Part shown: positions 17,708 to 25,088 of the stretch, in pieces
How positions within the stretch are numbered: the first letter of the stretch is position 1
Layout of the letters: every line of letters starts with the position of its first letter
Assembly (NCBI RefSeq): GCF_002243515.1
Contig: NZ_CP022657.1
Location: 3,767,501-3,831,500, forward strand
Reading direction: 5' to 3'
DNA from: Tumebacillus algifaecis
Lineage (GTDB): Bacteria; Bacillota; Bacilli; Tumebacillales; Tumebacillaceae
Length of the DNA stretch: 64,000 bases
Position numbers and translations under genes: made by a program
Notes under the pieces: model-generated
What the model was told of the DNA's origin: nothing
Seen by the model: the letters and a program-made list of their open reading frames with translations, nothing else
Database searches by the model: none

Positions 17708-18460
17708 ATGAGTCAAAACGAAGCATTGCTTACGCTGGAGGGCTGGTTTGCCCTGCACGATTTCCGCAAGATGGATTGGGACGCATGGAAGGCTGCGTCC
17801 GAAGAAGACCGCAACCAAGCGATCGACGAATTGCTGGCTCTGATCAACAAATGGAACCTGAACGAAGAAGCGAAAGAGGGCAGCACTGCGCTGTACTCGA
17901 TCCTCGGCCACAAAGCTGACATGGTGTTTATGTTCCTGCGTCCGTCCTTGGAAGAGCTGAATGCGATCGAAACCGAATTTAACAAAACGAGCTTTGCCGA
18001 CTTCACCTACCAGGATTATTCCTACGTGTCGGTCGTCGAGCTCTCTAACTATGTCAACAGCCCGGATGCCAACCCATATGAAGACCCGCAAGTGCGTGCG
18101 CGTCTCTACCCGTCTCTGCCGAAATCGAAGCACATCTGCTTCTACCCGATGAACAAAAAGCGCTCCGGCGAAGACAACTGGTACATGCTGACCATGGAAC
18201 AGCGCCGCGAAATGATGCGCTCGCACGGGATGATCGGCCGCACCTATGCAGGCAAGATCAAACAGATCATCACCGGCTCCGTCGGTTTCGACGACTGGGA
18301 GTGGGGCGTGACCCTCTTCTCCGATGATGCGCTGCAATTTAAGCACATCGTCTACGAAATGAGATTCGACGAAGTGTCCGCTCGCTTTGGCGAATTCGGC
18401 AACTTCCTCGTCGGGAACATTTTGGATGCTGAAGGCGTCCGCAAGATGTTGAACATCTAG
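17708..18460 (+). CDS. hemQ: Coproheme decarboxylase (HemQ/ChdC)
   Basis: Last step of the coproporphyrin-dependent heme pathway of Gram-positive bacteria: two propionates of coproheme are oxidatively decarboxylated to heme b using peroxide. The product has 250 residues, typical length. Tyr146 in HICFYPMNK is the catalytic radical Tyr, and His173 in RSHGMIGR is the proximal iron ligand (equivalents of Tyr145/His172 in Geobacillus). AAAGGAG lies ten bases before the ATG. Monocistronic, with a strong terminator at 18609. It supplies heme to the caa3 oxidase encoded nearby. Confidence 0.95.
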   Translation: MSQNEALLTLEGWFALHDFRKMDWDAWKAASEEDRNQAIDELLALINKWNLNEEAKEGSTALYSILGHKADMVFMFLRPSLEELNAIETEFNKTSFADFTYQDYSYVSVVELSNYVNSPDANPYEDPQVRARLYPSLPKSKHICFYPMNKKRSGEDNWYMLTMEQRREMMRSHGMIGRTYAGKIKQIITGSVGFDDWEWGVTLFSDDALQFKHIVYEMRFDEVSARFGEFGNFLVGNILDAEGVRKMLNI

Positions 18461-18923
18461 TTTCGGGCATTTGTTTGGCTTGAAACCCATACATTTCGAC
18501 TGAAACAACAGAGCTTATCAGACCGCACGAACGAATCGTAAGACTGCCTAAAATCGCTACGATGATCTGCTGGCAACATCACACGATACGTTCGAATCGC
18601 AGTTTACACCCCTCCAGGGTCCACATTGGAGGGGTTTTTTCATGACCAAAAGGGCTTTTCATGATCATAGCGAAAGACTTCCTGCACGACAAGATTTGGA
18701 AGGTACAACCATTGAAAGTAGTAGTCTGATGAATCGGACCTAAGATCCAACGGGCAGTCACTATAACTAGACATAGGGCACCTTTAAACCCTGTATCTCA
18801 AGGCTCAGTGGTGCCCGCTTTGATCTATTGTGATTGCAAAAATGGAAAAGTTAGGCTCATCTCTTCTGCACGCTGCTGGGTAAACGCACATAAGTTGCCT
18901 ATGACAAAAGGAGGAGAGACGAC
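18461..18923. other. Intergenic region after hemQ
   Basis: Contains the hemQ terminator and a 7-bp stem GGGCACC/GGTGCCC (18776-18782 with 18810-18816) enclosing 27 bases, about 110 bases before the next gene. No credible coding frame is present. The stem could be part of a leader RNA of the DUF2935 gene, but no known riboswitch motif is evident. Confidence 0.4.
18609..18640 (+). terminator. hemQ terminator
   Basis: Stem CCCCTCCA/TGGAGGGG with a 10-base loop, then TTTTTT. Confidence 0.9.
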
Positions 18924-19730
18924 TTGCCTACCCATCAACAGGCCGCCTTGTTTGAACACCGTTTTTGGCTCCAGATCATGGGCGATCATGCCCGATTCAT
19001 TCTGGCCACCCTCTCGTCACAAGAAAAGCGGGAAGTTGAGCGCACTCTCGCGTTTCGCTCCTCATTTGACCAGCTGTTAGCAACGTCACGCCATCACTTG
19101 TCGGACGAGGAACTGATCGTGCTCGCTCAGCAAGCGGCCCAACTGACCCACGAGTTTCGCCAATTCAAACTGCATCTCGTCTCCCGCCAACTGACCGGAG
19201 AGATCGCGCTCACACTCCCACCGACGTTCCTCAATCATATGGTCAACGAACTTGAGGAATACAGCCGCATCCTGAACCATCTGCTACAAGGCAAAGAACC
19301 GCCCGTCTTCCATGCTGTCCACCACCACCTGCTCTGGCTGCCCGATGCGTCCGGTCATGCGGACGGCTTGGCCTCCTACACCGATATGAGCGAGAAGTTG
19401 GTCATCGCCAGAGCGAAATCTTTCTCCGCACATTTCAGCGACCTTTATCTAAAAGCGATCGAGATGGCAGGCTTCTTGCGCACCGGACTTCAGGAGTTCC
19501 CACCGCTTGCTCGATTGAACAAAGAAAGCGAACTGGAGATCCTGCTGTTCATGGAATTCCTCAATGAACTGGAACAGATGGAACTGGACCACACCCTCCT
19601 CAGCACCCTATCCCCGCTGATGCCCGATCACATGTATCGTGAAGAATGCTATTACCTGACCAAGCTAGGCGCAGTGTCGAACCTCTGCCAACCGAATTGC
19701 GACCCGACCCGGCCTCGCGTCCAAGACTAG
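18924..19730 (+). CDS. DUF2935 family helical protein
   Basis: The product has 268 residues. The TTG start follows GGAGGAGAG. The opening FEHRFWLQIMGDHARFI is the hallmark of DUF2935, a duplicated four-helix, His/Glu-rich fold. A second copy begins near residue 150. The repeated E-H-H/D pattern suggests metal binding, but no function is established. It appears monocistronic, ending at a bidirectional terminator shared with the convergent sir2 gene. Confidence 0.85.
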   Translation: MPTHQQAALFEHRFWLQIMGDHARFILATLSSQEKREVERTLAFRSSFDQLLATSRHHLSDEELIVLAQQAAQLTHEFRQFKLHLVSRQLTGEIALTLPPTFLNHMVNELEEYSRILNHLLQGKEPPVFHAVHHHLLWLPDASGHADGLASYTDMSEKLVIARAKSFSAHFSDLYLKAIEMAGFLRTGLQEFPPLARLNKESELEILLFMEFLNELEQMELDHTLLSTLSPLMPDHMYREECYYLTKLGAVSNLCQPNCDPTRPRVQD

Positions 19731-19741
19731 GGTGCGCAAAA

Positions 19742-19763
19742 GGCACTCGCCATTCGAGTGCCT
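19742..19763. terminator. Bidirectional terminator between DUF2935 gene and sir2
   Basis: Stem GGCACTCG/CGAGTGCC with a five-base loop lies between two convergent genes. T runs are short on both sides. Confidence 0.65.
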
Positions 19764-19773
19764 TCTCCACGGA

Positions 19774-20484
19774 TCAAAGCTGTGAGTTGAGCGCTTGCAG
19801 CAATTCGCCCGCCTTGCCTGTCACCACCAGATCAAACCGATCATCGTGCTCGGTCGGCTCCGCATTGAGCATCACTAGCCTCCCCTGTGTCATCATTGGC
19901 AGCTGTGCGACCGGATAGACTTGCAAACTCGTCCCGATCACCACCATCAATTCTGCGCTGCGCATGTCGTTCAGCGCTCGTTGCCAAGGCAGCGCGGGCA
20001 GTTGCTCCCCGAACAGCACCACATCGGGCCGCAGTTTGCCCTGACAGAGCGGACAAGCTTTCCCCGCCAAAAAGTCGGTCTGTGCGGTCTGATGCGCACA
20101 GGTGTTGCAACGCACCGTGCGAAGCGAACCGTGCAGTTCGTATACCTGTTGACTGCCCGCCTGCTGATGAAAGCCGTCCACATTTTGTGTCGCCACGCTA
20201 TGCAAAAAGCCGCGCTGCTCCCACTCCGCCAAAATGTGATGACCGCGGTGCGGCTTGCAAACGTCCAACCCACGTATGCGCATCGCATAGAACTCTTGAA
20301 ACAGTCGATAGTTCGATTCCAGCGCCTCCACCGTTGCCACCGTACGCGGGTCGATGTTCTGCCACCAACCGCTAGCGGAGCGAAAGTCGGGCAGCCCGCT
20401 CTCCGTAGACATCCCTGCCCCGGTCAATACGACGGTGTACCTCGATTCCTTGATCCAGCGGGCCAGCGTTTGAATCGCTTCCAT
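19774..20484 (-). CDS. cobB: Sir2-family NAD-dependent protein deacylase
   Basis: Sirtuin that removes acyl groups from lysines using NAD, releasing nicotinamide and O-acyl-ADP-ribose. The product has 236 residues. Visible motifs are GAGMSTESGLPDFR (NAD binding, about 21-34), TQNVDGFHQQAG (catalytic His in ELHGSLRTV) and two CxxC pairs, CNTC and CPLC, that hold the structural zinc. It lies three bases after a GNAT acetyltransferase gene, so an acetylation/deacetylation pair is encoded in one transcript. The name cobB here means the sirtuin, not cobyrinate synthase. Confidence 0.93.
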   Translation of the reverse strand: MEAIQTLARWIKESRYTVVLTGAGMSTESGLPDFRSASGWWQNIDPRTVATVEALESNYRLFQEFYAMRIRGLDVCKPHRGHHILAEWEQRGFLHSVATQNVDGFHQQAGSQQVYELHGSLRTVRCNTCAHQTAQTDFLAGKACPLCQGKLRPDVVLFGEQLPALPWQRALNDMRSAELMVVIGTSLQVYPVAQLPMMTQGRLVMLNAEPTEHDDRFDLVVTGKAGELLQALNSQL

Positions 20485-20487
20485 CGC

Positions 20488-21033
20488 TTACTGTCCTGCC
20501 CACTCGGAAGCAAGCATCGAATAGACCACATGATCGAGCCAGCGATCATACATCCATTCGCGCTGGCGGAGCACACCTTCTTTGACAAATCCGAGTCGCT
20601 CCGGAATAGCTTGGCTCTTCACGTTGCCTGTCGCGACCCGAATCTCCACCCGATTCAGTTGATATTCCTGAAACGCCTGATCGACCAGCGCCTTGACTGC
20701 TGCTGTCATCAAGCCACGCCCTGTGAATGACCGGCCCAGCCAATAACCGATCGAAGTGCCACGGTTGCTCCAATCGATAAAATGATAGCCGATCACGCCT
20801 GCGAGCTGACCTTCATAAAAGATCCCGTAGTGTGTGCCTTGGTTGTTCGCATATTGCTCTCGGCCCATCTTAATGAATCCGAGCGTGTTCTCCACCGCCT
20901 GCACTCCATCTACGAACGGCAACCACTCGCGCAGATGCTCACGATTCGCATCGGTCAAACGAAAGAACTCCTCAGCATGAAATTCCTCCAGTAGACGCAA
21001 TTCAGCGCCTTCAAATAATACGTGTTTCAGCAT
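20488..21033 (-). CDS. GNAT acetyltransferase, RimJ/RimL type
   Basis: The product has 181 residues. The ATG at 21033 follows GAGGAGG by about nine bases. The fold signature includes GVIGYHFIDWSNRGTSIGYW (beta 4), the acetyl-CoA loop LGRSFTGRGLMTAAVKALVD and NRVEIRVATGNVKSQAIPER near the C-terminus, typical of N-terminal-alanine or ribosomal-protein acetyltransferases. It is cotranscribed with the Sir2 gene downstream. The specific substrate is not evident. Confidence 0.9.
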   Translation of the reverse strand: MLKHVLFEGAELRLLEEFHAEEFFRLTDANREHLREWLPFVDGVQAVENTLGFIKMGREQYANNQGTHYGIFYEGQLAGVIGYHFIDWSNRGTSIGYWLGRSFTGRGLMTAAVKALVDQAFQEYQLNRVEIRVATGNVKSQAIPERLGFVKEGVLRQREWMYDRWLDHVVYSMLASEWAGQ

Positions 21034-21179
21034 GACGCACATCCTCCTCAACGACGAAAAATTTTACTCATTGTACCATAAACATCTACTGCATGACCGA
21101 GTTGGACACTTGTCAGTTGCAAACTTGTCCTCTTTGACATCTACTGTATCATCAACATTTCGAAGGGGGTGACTTTGTT

Positions 21180-21269
21180 ATGTACGGTGCACTTGGTCCA
21201 CACACGCGTTGGGCGGTCGTCTTCCTGATCATCTTCGTGTTGTTTATCCTGCTCATTCCTCCCTGCTAA
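21180..21269 (+). CDS. 29-residue YjcZ-like small membrane protein
   Basis: ATG at 21180 follows AAGGGGGTG by eight bases. The product starts MYGALGPHTRW and then has one hydrophobic helix ending FILLIPPC. It resembles the YjcZ/YjcM family of tiny Bacillales proteins, many of which are expressed during sporulation and found in the spore. The gene stands alone: a strong terminator begins 12 bases after its stop. The 10-base sequence ACATCTACTG occurs twice upstream (about 21083 and 21137), possibly marking regulator sites. Confidence 0.75.
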   Translation: MYGALGPHTRWAVVFLIIFVLFILLIPPC

Positions 21270-21280
21270 TCAACGGGTCA

Positions 21281-21328
21281 CCCACGAAAAAGGGATTTGC
21301 TCCACCGAGCAGATCCCTTTTTCGTGGG
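21281..21328 (+). terminator. Terminator of the YjcZ-like gene
   Basis: Long stem CCCACGAAAAAGGGAT paired with ATCCCTTTTTCGTGGG, with an inner TGCTC/GAGCA extension. The T run is inside the descending arm. Confidence 0.85.
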
Positions 21329-21482
21329 CAGATCAAATAAGCCCGTTCCGCACAGCTCTGACCCATTTGCCACGCCCGAGACTTTGCGCATTCGGAAGGA
21401 TGAAAAATCGGAAGGGTTGCTTTTTTCTTGGCCGCTCTTGGAGTAAGATAGGGAGAACGTCAAATCGGAAAAAGGATGATCG

Positions 21483-22640
21483 ATGATGGAACACTTGCTC
21501 AACCAGCGCGTACGGGACATTCAAATGTCGGGCATTCGCAAGTTTGCGATGATCGCAGCCGAATACCCAGACGCGATCTCACTCACACTCGGCCAGCCCG
21601 ACTTCCCAACTCCAGAGCATATCAAGACGGCAGGTCAAACTGCCATCGCAAACAACCGCACTTCTTACACACCCAACGCCGGACTGCCTGAGTTGCGAGC
21701 AGCAGCCAGCGCTTTTTTGTCTGCCAAATACGGTCTTTCCTACTCCCCGGACACGGAGATCATCGTCACCAACGGCGCATCCGAAGCGCTCGACATCGCG
21801 CTGCGCACGATCTTAACTGAAGGAGTAGAAGTGCTACTGCCAGGCCCGATCTACCCAGGCTACGAGCCGCTGATCTCCCTGTGCGGTGCAGTTCCAGTCT
21901 ATTTGGATACGACAGAAACCGAATTTCGCGTCACCGCCGAGATGGTGCAACGGGCGTTGACCGACAAGACCCGTTGCCTGATCTTGCCCACACCGTCCAA
22001 TCCGACCGGAGTGGTTCAAGATGCGGACAGCTTGCAGGCGATCGCCGAAGTGTTGCGCGACCGCGATGTCTTCGTCATCTCCGATGAGATTTATAGCGAA
22101 CTACTATATGAAGGAACGCATGCGTCGATCGCCGCGCAGCCTGCGATGCGCGAAAAGACGATCGTCATCAACGGGTTGTCCAAATCACACTCGATGACCG
22201 GCTGGCGCATCGGCCTTACGTTTGCCCCCGCCTATCTAACAAAACAGATGGTCAAAGTCCATCAATACAATGCCGCCTGCGCTTCCTCGATCTCGCAGTA
22301 TGCTGCGTTAGAAGCGCTGACAGCAGGGATCGACGACGCCGCACCGATGCGTGAAGAATATCGCCAGCGCCGCGATTACGTCTGTGCTCGCCTGCTCGCC
22401 ATGGGCTTTGATCTGGTCAAGCCGAGCGGAGCGTTCTACCTTTTCCCCTCGATCCGAAAATTCGGCCTGTCCTCCTTCGACTTCGCCACCCGCCTGCTCG
22501 AACAAGCTCGGGTCGCCGTCGTGCCCGGCGTTGCATTTTCTCCACTGGGTGAAGGATTCATTCGCATCTCCTATGCTTCGTCGATGGAGCAGTTGCAAGA
22601 GGCGATGGATCGCTTGGAAACGTTTATGAAATCACTCTAA
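21483..22640 (+). CDS. patA: Class I/II pyridoxal-phosphate aminotransferase, PatA-like
   Basis: The product has 385 residues. Conserved features are the N-terminal GQPDFPTPEHI, GASEALDIALRT, the PNPTG-like PSNPTGVV (about 173), SDEIYSELLY and the PLP Lys in NGLSKSHSMTGWRIG (about residue 238), with the carboxylate-binding Arg near GFIRISYA. Its closest match by memory is Bacillus PatA, the N-acetyl-LL-diaminopimelate aminotransferase of lysine and peptidoglycan precursor synthesis, but aspartate or kynurenine activity cannot be excluded. The start is the ATG at 21483 or the adjacent one at 21486, after AAAGGATG. Monocistronic. Confidence 0.88.
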   Translation: MMEHLLNQRVRDIQMSGIRKFAMIAAEYPDAISLTLGQPDFPTPEHIKTAGQTAIANNRTSYTPNAGLPELRAAASAFLSAKYGLSYSPDTEIIVTNGASEALDIALRTILTEGVEVLLPGPIYPGYEPLISLCGAVPVYLDTTETEFRVTAEMVQRALTDKTRCLILPTPSNPTGVVQDADSLQAIAEVLRDRDVFVISDEIYSELLYEGTHASIAAQPAMREKTIVINGLSKSHSMTGWRIGLTFAPAYLTKQMVKVHQYNAACASSISQYAALEALTAGIDDAAPMREEYRQRRDYVCARLLAMGFDLVKPSGAFYLFPSIRKFGLSSFDFATRLLEQARVAVVPGVAFSPLGEGFIRISYASSMEQLQEAMDRLETFMKSL

Positions 22641-22645
22641 CCAAA

Positions 22646-22685
22646 AGAAGCGAAGCACAACATGTGTGCTTCGCTTCTGCTTTTT
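22646..22685 (+). terminator. patA terminator
   Basis: Stem AGAAGCGAAGCACA/TGTGCTTCGCTTCT with a five-base loop, followed by GCTTTTT. Confidence 0.9.
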
Positions 22686-22744
22686 AGCAAGATTCAATTG
22701 TCAGCCCCATTGATTACACTTATGAAAAAATATGTTTACAACCA

Positions 22745-22773
22745 TTGCATAAGCAGATTGTTCCAGTTACAAT
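22745..22773 (+). promoter_or_regulatory. Promoter of the 47-residue peptide gene
   Basis: TTGCAT (22745-22750), 17-base spacer, TACAAT (22768-22773). The predicted start of transcription is about 30 bases before the TTG codon at 22814. Confidence 0.55.
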
Positions 22774-22813
22774 CAAAACGATGTCATGCAGGCCAGAAAA
22801 GGGAGTTTTTGTT

Positions 22814-22957
22814 TTGAACAAAAAACTATGGCTCCAACTGAACACCAAGCGTTTCCAAACAAGGCTGCTCATCTTTTCACTGCTCAGCGCAGCGACGGCT
22901 GAGACACTCAAATGCATTTATTGGGGGATCAAAGTGTTGCAAGCATCCGCACTCTAA
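22814..22957 (+). CDS. 47-residue small exported or membrane peptide
   Basis: TTG start eight bases after AAAGGGAG, with a good promoter just upstream. The N-terminus is basic (NKKLWLQLNTKRFQTR). It is followed by a hydrophobic stretch LLIFSLLSAATAE and a short tail, CIYWGIKVLQASAL. The basic-hydrophobic-AxA order looks like a signal sequence, so the tail could be released outside the cell, but one membrane span is equally possible. A branched inverted-repeat element begins 20 bases after the stop, and two XRE regulators follow. I know no homologue. Confidence 0.5.
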   Translation: MNKKLWLQLNTKRFQTRLLIFSLLSAATAETLKCIYWGIKVLQASAL

Positions 22958-22977
22958 TCCCCTTGTAAAACAATAGA

Positions 22978-23107
22978 AGAGGCGGGTCAGGATTGCACCT
23001 GTTGCAAGAAAGGCGCTCCATCAGGTACCCATCCGTCCAAAGAGAGTCACCTGATGGAAGCCAATCATCGGACTGCATGATGTCCAGGTACAATCTGACC
23101 TGTCTCT
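22978..23107 (+). ncRNA. Candidate branched structured RNA (unassigned family)
   Basis: The two ends (22978-23001 and 23085-23107) pair in a ~23-bp helix with one bulged G and mostly G-U differences. Inside, TCCATCAGGT (23017-23026) pairs perfectly with ACCTGATGGA (23049-23058), and ATCAT (23064-23068) with ATGAT (23077-23081), giving a three-way junction. The pentamer CAGGT/ACCTG occurs in both the outer and the inner helix, so two mutually exclusive folds are possible. It does not match the riboswitches, 6S, SRP or tmRNA motifs I know. It could also be the 3' region of the upstream peptide mRNA, or a small inverted-repeat element. Confidence 0.45.
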
Positions 23108-23271
23108 CCTAAGCTCTAGTAACCGTAATGAGTCTACCTATTATCCATACTGCCCATACACACAGGTAATCCTACTCTCCGCGATCAAAATTTGTCAAGC
23201 GAGCGACGGAGCAGAGTTCTCCGTGTGCCAAGCCCTTCCGAGCTGGGCCAATCGAACCGCTATGCTGTCAG

Positions 23272-23481
23272 CTACTCCTTCTCCTCCACACCTGCTTGGT
23301 CGAAAAACAACTCATCGACCGTCAGCTTGAAAAACCGCGCCAACTTGATCTGCAGTTCCCTGCGCGGAAACCTGTGCCCTGCCTCGATCATCGCATAAGT
23401 GCTGACCGGAATCCCAATCTCATTCGCCATTTCCTTTTGCGTTCGATCACCGCGCAATGCTGCCATCTTCTCGTTTTTCAT
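23272..23481 (-). CDS. Small XRE-family transcription regulator
   Basis: The product has 69 residues. The ATG at 23481 follows GGGAGG, and the upstream in-frame extension lacks a site. A helix-turn-helix spans about residues 8-60 (RTQKEMANEIGIPVSTYAMIEAGHR). It is nearly the whole protein, as in Cro/YgzD-type regulators. It is divergent from another XRE gene, with operator-like palindromes in the shared 188-base region, and its own promoter carries one of them, so autoregulation is likely. Target genes are unknown. Confidence 0.85.
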   Translation of the reverse strand: MKNEKMAALRGDRTQKEMANEIGIPVSTYAMIEAGHRFPRRELQIKLARFFKLTVDELFFDQAGVEEKE

Positions 23482-23519
23482 GCGCCCTCCCGCCCACACT
23501 TCGAAACCTATATGCAATC

Positions 23520-23548
23520 ATTATAGATACGTATCGTGAACAGTTCAA
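23520..23548 (-). promoter_or_regulatory. Promoter of the small XRE gene with palindrome in the spacer
   Basis: Minus strand TTGAAC (23543-23548), 17-base spacer, TATAAT (23520-23525). The perfect palindrome GATACGTATC (23526-23535) abuts the -10 box, a classic repressor position. Confidence 0.7.
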
Positions 23549-23563
23549 CGCAAAGTACAGCAA

Positions 23564-23580
23564 GTACACATTATGTGTAC
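23564..23580. promoter_or_regulatory. Palindromic operator candidate
   Basis: GTACACATTATGTGTAC: perfect 8-base arms around one central base, midway between two divergent XRE genes. Confidence 0.6.
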
Positions 23581-23669
23581 CATTTTGCTCTATACGAATG
23601 AGAATCACCATGATAGGATGGGGAGGAAATGGCAATCACATTACGTGATTTTAAGAAGGGGGCGTATGT

Positions 23670-24071
23670 GTGACAAACACATTTTGTGAACGATTATCAG
23701 CACTTCGAGTCAAAAGCGGCCTTTCGCAGCAGAAGTTTGCAGACATCTTGAATCTGACCAAAAGCGCACTCTCCAACTACGAAAACGGCACTCGCGAGCC
23801 TAACTATGCGACCTTGGTCAACATTGCGGACAACCTCAACGTCTCGCTCGATTACTTGCTCGGGCGCACCGACGACCCTCGCCCCGTCAAACTAACTGTC
23901 GGCACTGAGCGACCTTTCGAATTTCCCTACAGAGAACTTCTGAAAAGCTTAAAAGACGACCAATATACGTTGGGTGGACGCCCGATCCCACATTTGATGA
24001 AGACGATGATTCAAATCCCGCTCGAATCGATTCAAAAAATCATCAACGCCTTTTTGGCGGAGAACAAGTAA
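23670..24071 (+). CDS. XRE-family regulator with C-terminal extension
   Basis: The product has 133 residues. The GTG start follows AAGAAGGGGG. The N-terminal helix-turn-helix (about 5-65) reads RLSALRVKSGLSQQKFADIL and ends SLDYLLGRTDDP, close to SinR/ImmR/phage repressor domains. The last 60 residues hold RELLKSLKDDQYTLGG and a helical tail ending AFLAENK, perhaps for oligomerisation. It diverges from the smaller XRE gene. No phage or integrative-element genes are nearby, so it may be a free-standing regulatory switch or a remnant. Confidence 0.85.
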   Translation: MTNTFCERLSALRVKSGLSQQKFADILNLTKSALSNYENGTREPNYATLVNIADNLNVSLDYLLGRTDDPRPVKLTVGTERPFEFPYRELLKSLKDDQYTLGGRPIPHLMKTMIQIPLESIQKIINAFLAENK

Positions 24072-24111
24072 TCGCGTTGCCCGTTTGTTTCCTCGCGTGT
24101 ATAAAATGCAG

Positions 24112-24149
24112 AAACAGCAAAGGAGTCCACGCGGGCTCCTTTGCTGTTT
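24112..24149 (+). terminator. Terminator after the XRE gene
   Basis: Stem AAACAGCAAAGGAG/CTCCTTTGCTGTTT with a 10-base loop. The downstream T run is short. Confidence 0.7.
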
Positions 24150-24232
24150 GGGGTCCTCTCCATCCTCTGTCGTTTGCGCTCAGCTGCAGACGCCCTTGCG
24201 AACAGAAGGTGCAAAGAGATCACTCCATTCGC

Positions 24233-24724
24233 TTACAATTGTTCCTGCGCCATCTTCTTCCGACGTTCCATCCGCACCGCATAGCGTCCTTCTGCCAATT
24301 CGTACTGCCTGCGCTCCTCAGCAGATTGCGGTACAACTTGCGGCACCGCAGTCGGCTTCCCTTCCTCATCTAATGCGATAAACGTCAGATAGGCCCTTGC
24401 CGTCAATTGTCGCTCTCCGGTCAGCAGGTTCTCCGATTCCACCTTCACATAGACTTCCATCGAGGTTTTGTGCACCCATGTGACATACGCCTCCAGATTG
24501 ATCGCTTCCCCCGTCTTGATCGGCGCTAAAAAATCGAAATTGTCACTGCCGACCGTAACCACCGGTTTGCGACTGTGCCGCATCGCGGCGATGCAGGCGA
24601 TTTTATCGACATAGGCCATCACTTTGCCGCCAAAGATCGTTTTGTGATGGTTGGTGTCCGGTGGAAATACGAGATCGGTCATGCTGGTTCTCGACTCACT
24701 ACTTGGCTTGCTGAACTGTGTCAT
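24233..24724 (-). CDS. Acyl-CoA thioesterase, hotdog fold (YkhA-like)
   Basis: Hydrolyses acyl-CoA to free acid and CoA. The product has 163 residues. The ATG at 24724 follows AAGGAG, and the extension upstream runs through a terminator and is rejected. The hotdog signature is FGGKVMAYVDKIACIAAMRH with the catalytic Asp, then FLAPIKTGEAINLEAYVTWV and the C-terminal basic RMERRKK tail of this family. It lies 41 bases behind a terminator hairpin, which is itself behind a cobalamin riboswitch on the same strand, so its expression is probably reduced by B12. That link is unusual for this family. Confidence 0.9.
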   Translation of the reverse strand: MTQFSKPSSESRTSMTDLVFPPDTNHHKTIFGGKVMAYVDKIACIAAMRHSRKPVVTVGSDNFDFLAPIKTGEAINLEAYVTWVHKTSMEVYVKVESENLLTGERQLTARAYLTFIALDEEGKPTAVPQVVPQSAEERRQYELAEGRYAVRMERRKKMAQEQL

Positions 24725-24764
24725 CGTAATACACTCCTTTTTGAACGATACTGCTGTAGCCAAA

Positions 24765-24792
24765 CAAAAAACCCAACCGATAGGGTTGGGTT
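24765..24792 (-). terminator. Attenuator of the cobalamin riboswitch
   Basis: Stem AACCCAACC/GGTTGGGTT with a five-base loop and TTTT on the minus strand, 88 bases after the aptamer and 41 bases before the thioesterase start. It forms the expression platform. Confidence 0.85.
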
Positions 24793-24880
24793 GGGGCGTG
24801 TACAACGAAGTGGACGACATCAAAATGAGATCGTCAAGTGGACACACCGTTCCTTTCCGCGAAGGTTGCTTGGTGTAGCG

Positions 24881-25047
24881 AGCAAGGTAGGTCTCCTGGC
24901 TTCCGAATCATCGCGTTCTCTCGTCTTCCCCAACGTGGATTGAGTGACATTGCTGAGAGATAGCTCCCCGGTTACAGTGGCGGGACCGCTCGGGATTTGC
25001 ACCCGATTCCCTGTTACCCCTCGTGCTATGTGCGAGGGCACCTTACT
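24881..25047 (-). promoter_or_regulatory. Cobalamin (B12) riboswitch aptamer
   Basis: On the minus strand the conserved blocks appear in order: P1 5' arm AGTAAGGT, GTGCCCTCGCAC with GCACGAGGGG, AACAGGGAA, GGTGCAAATCCCGAGCGG, TCCCGCCACTGTAACCG, then GGAAGCCAGGAGACCT and the P1 3' arm ACCTTGCT. These are the B12-box and core signatures of the cobalamin riboswitch. A terminator follows. No other gene lies between it and the acyl-CoA thioesterase. A weak promoter (TATAGT near 25075) may start transcription just after the upstream gene. Confidence 0.93.
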
Positions 25048-25088
25048 GCCGACTTATGCAGTTGTAGTTTTACTATACCAGCTCACTC

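Noticed and set aside
17603-18508. 301-codon frame antisense to hemQ
   Set aside because: hemQ is a clear conserved enzyme in the opposite strand; the antisense frame is a codon-bias shadow.
18579-18761. 60-codon minus-strand frame after hemQ
   Set aside because: Runs through the hemQ terminator and has no start signal.
22978-23107. Classical miniature inverted-repeat transposable element
   Set aside because: No second copy or flanking target duplication is visible in the window, and the inner hairpins pair independently; kept as an alternative but not called.
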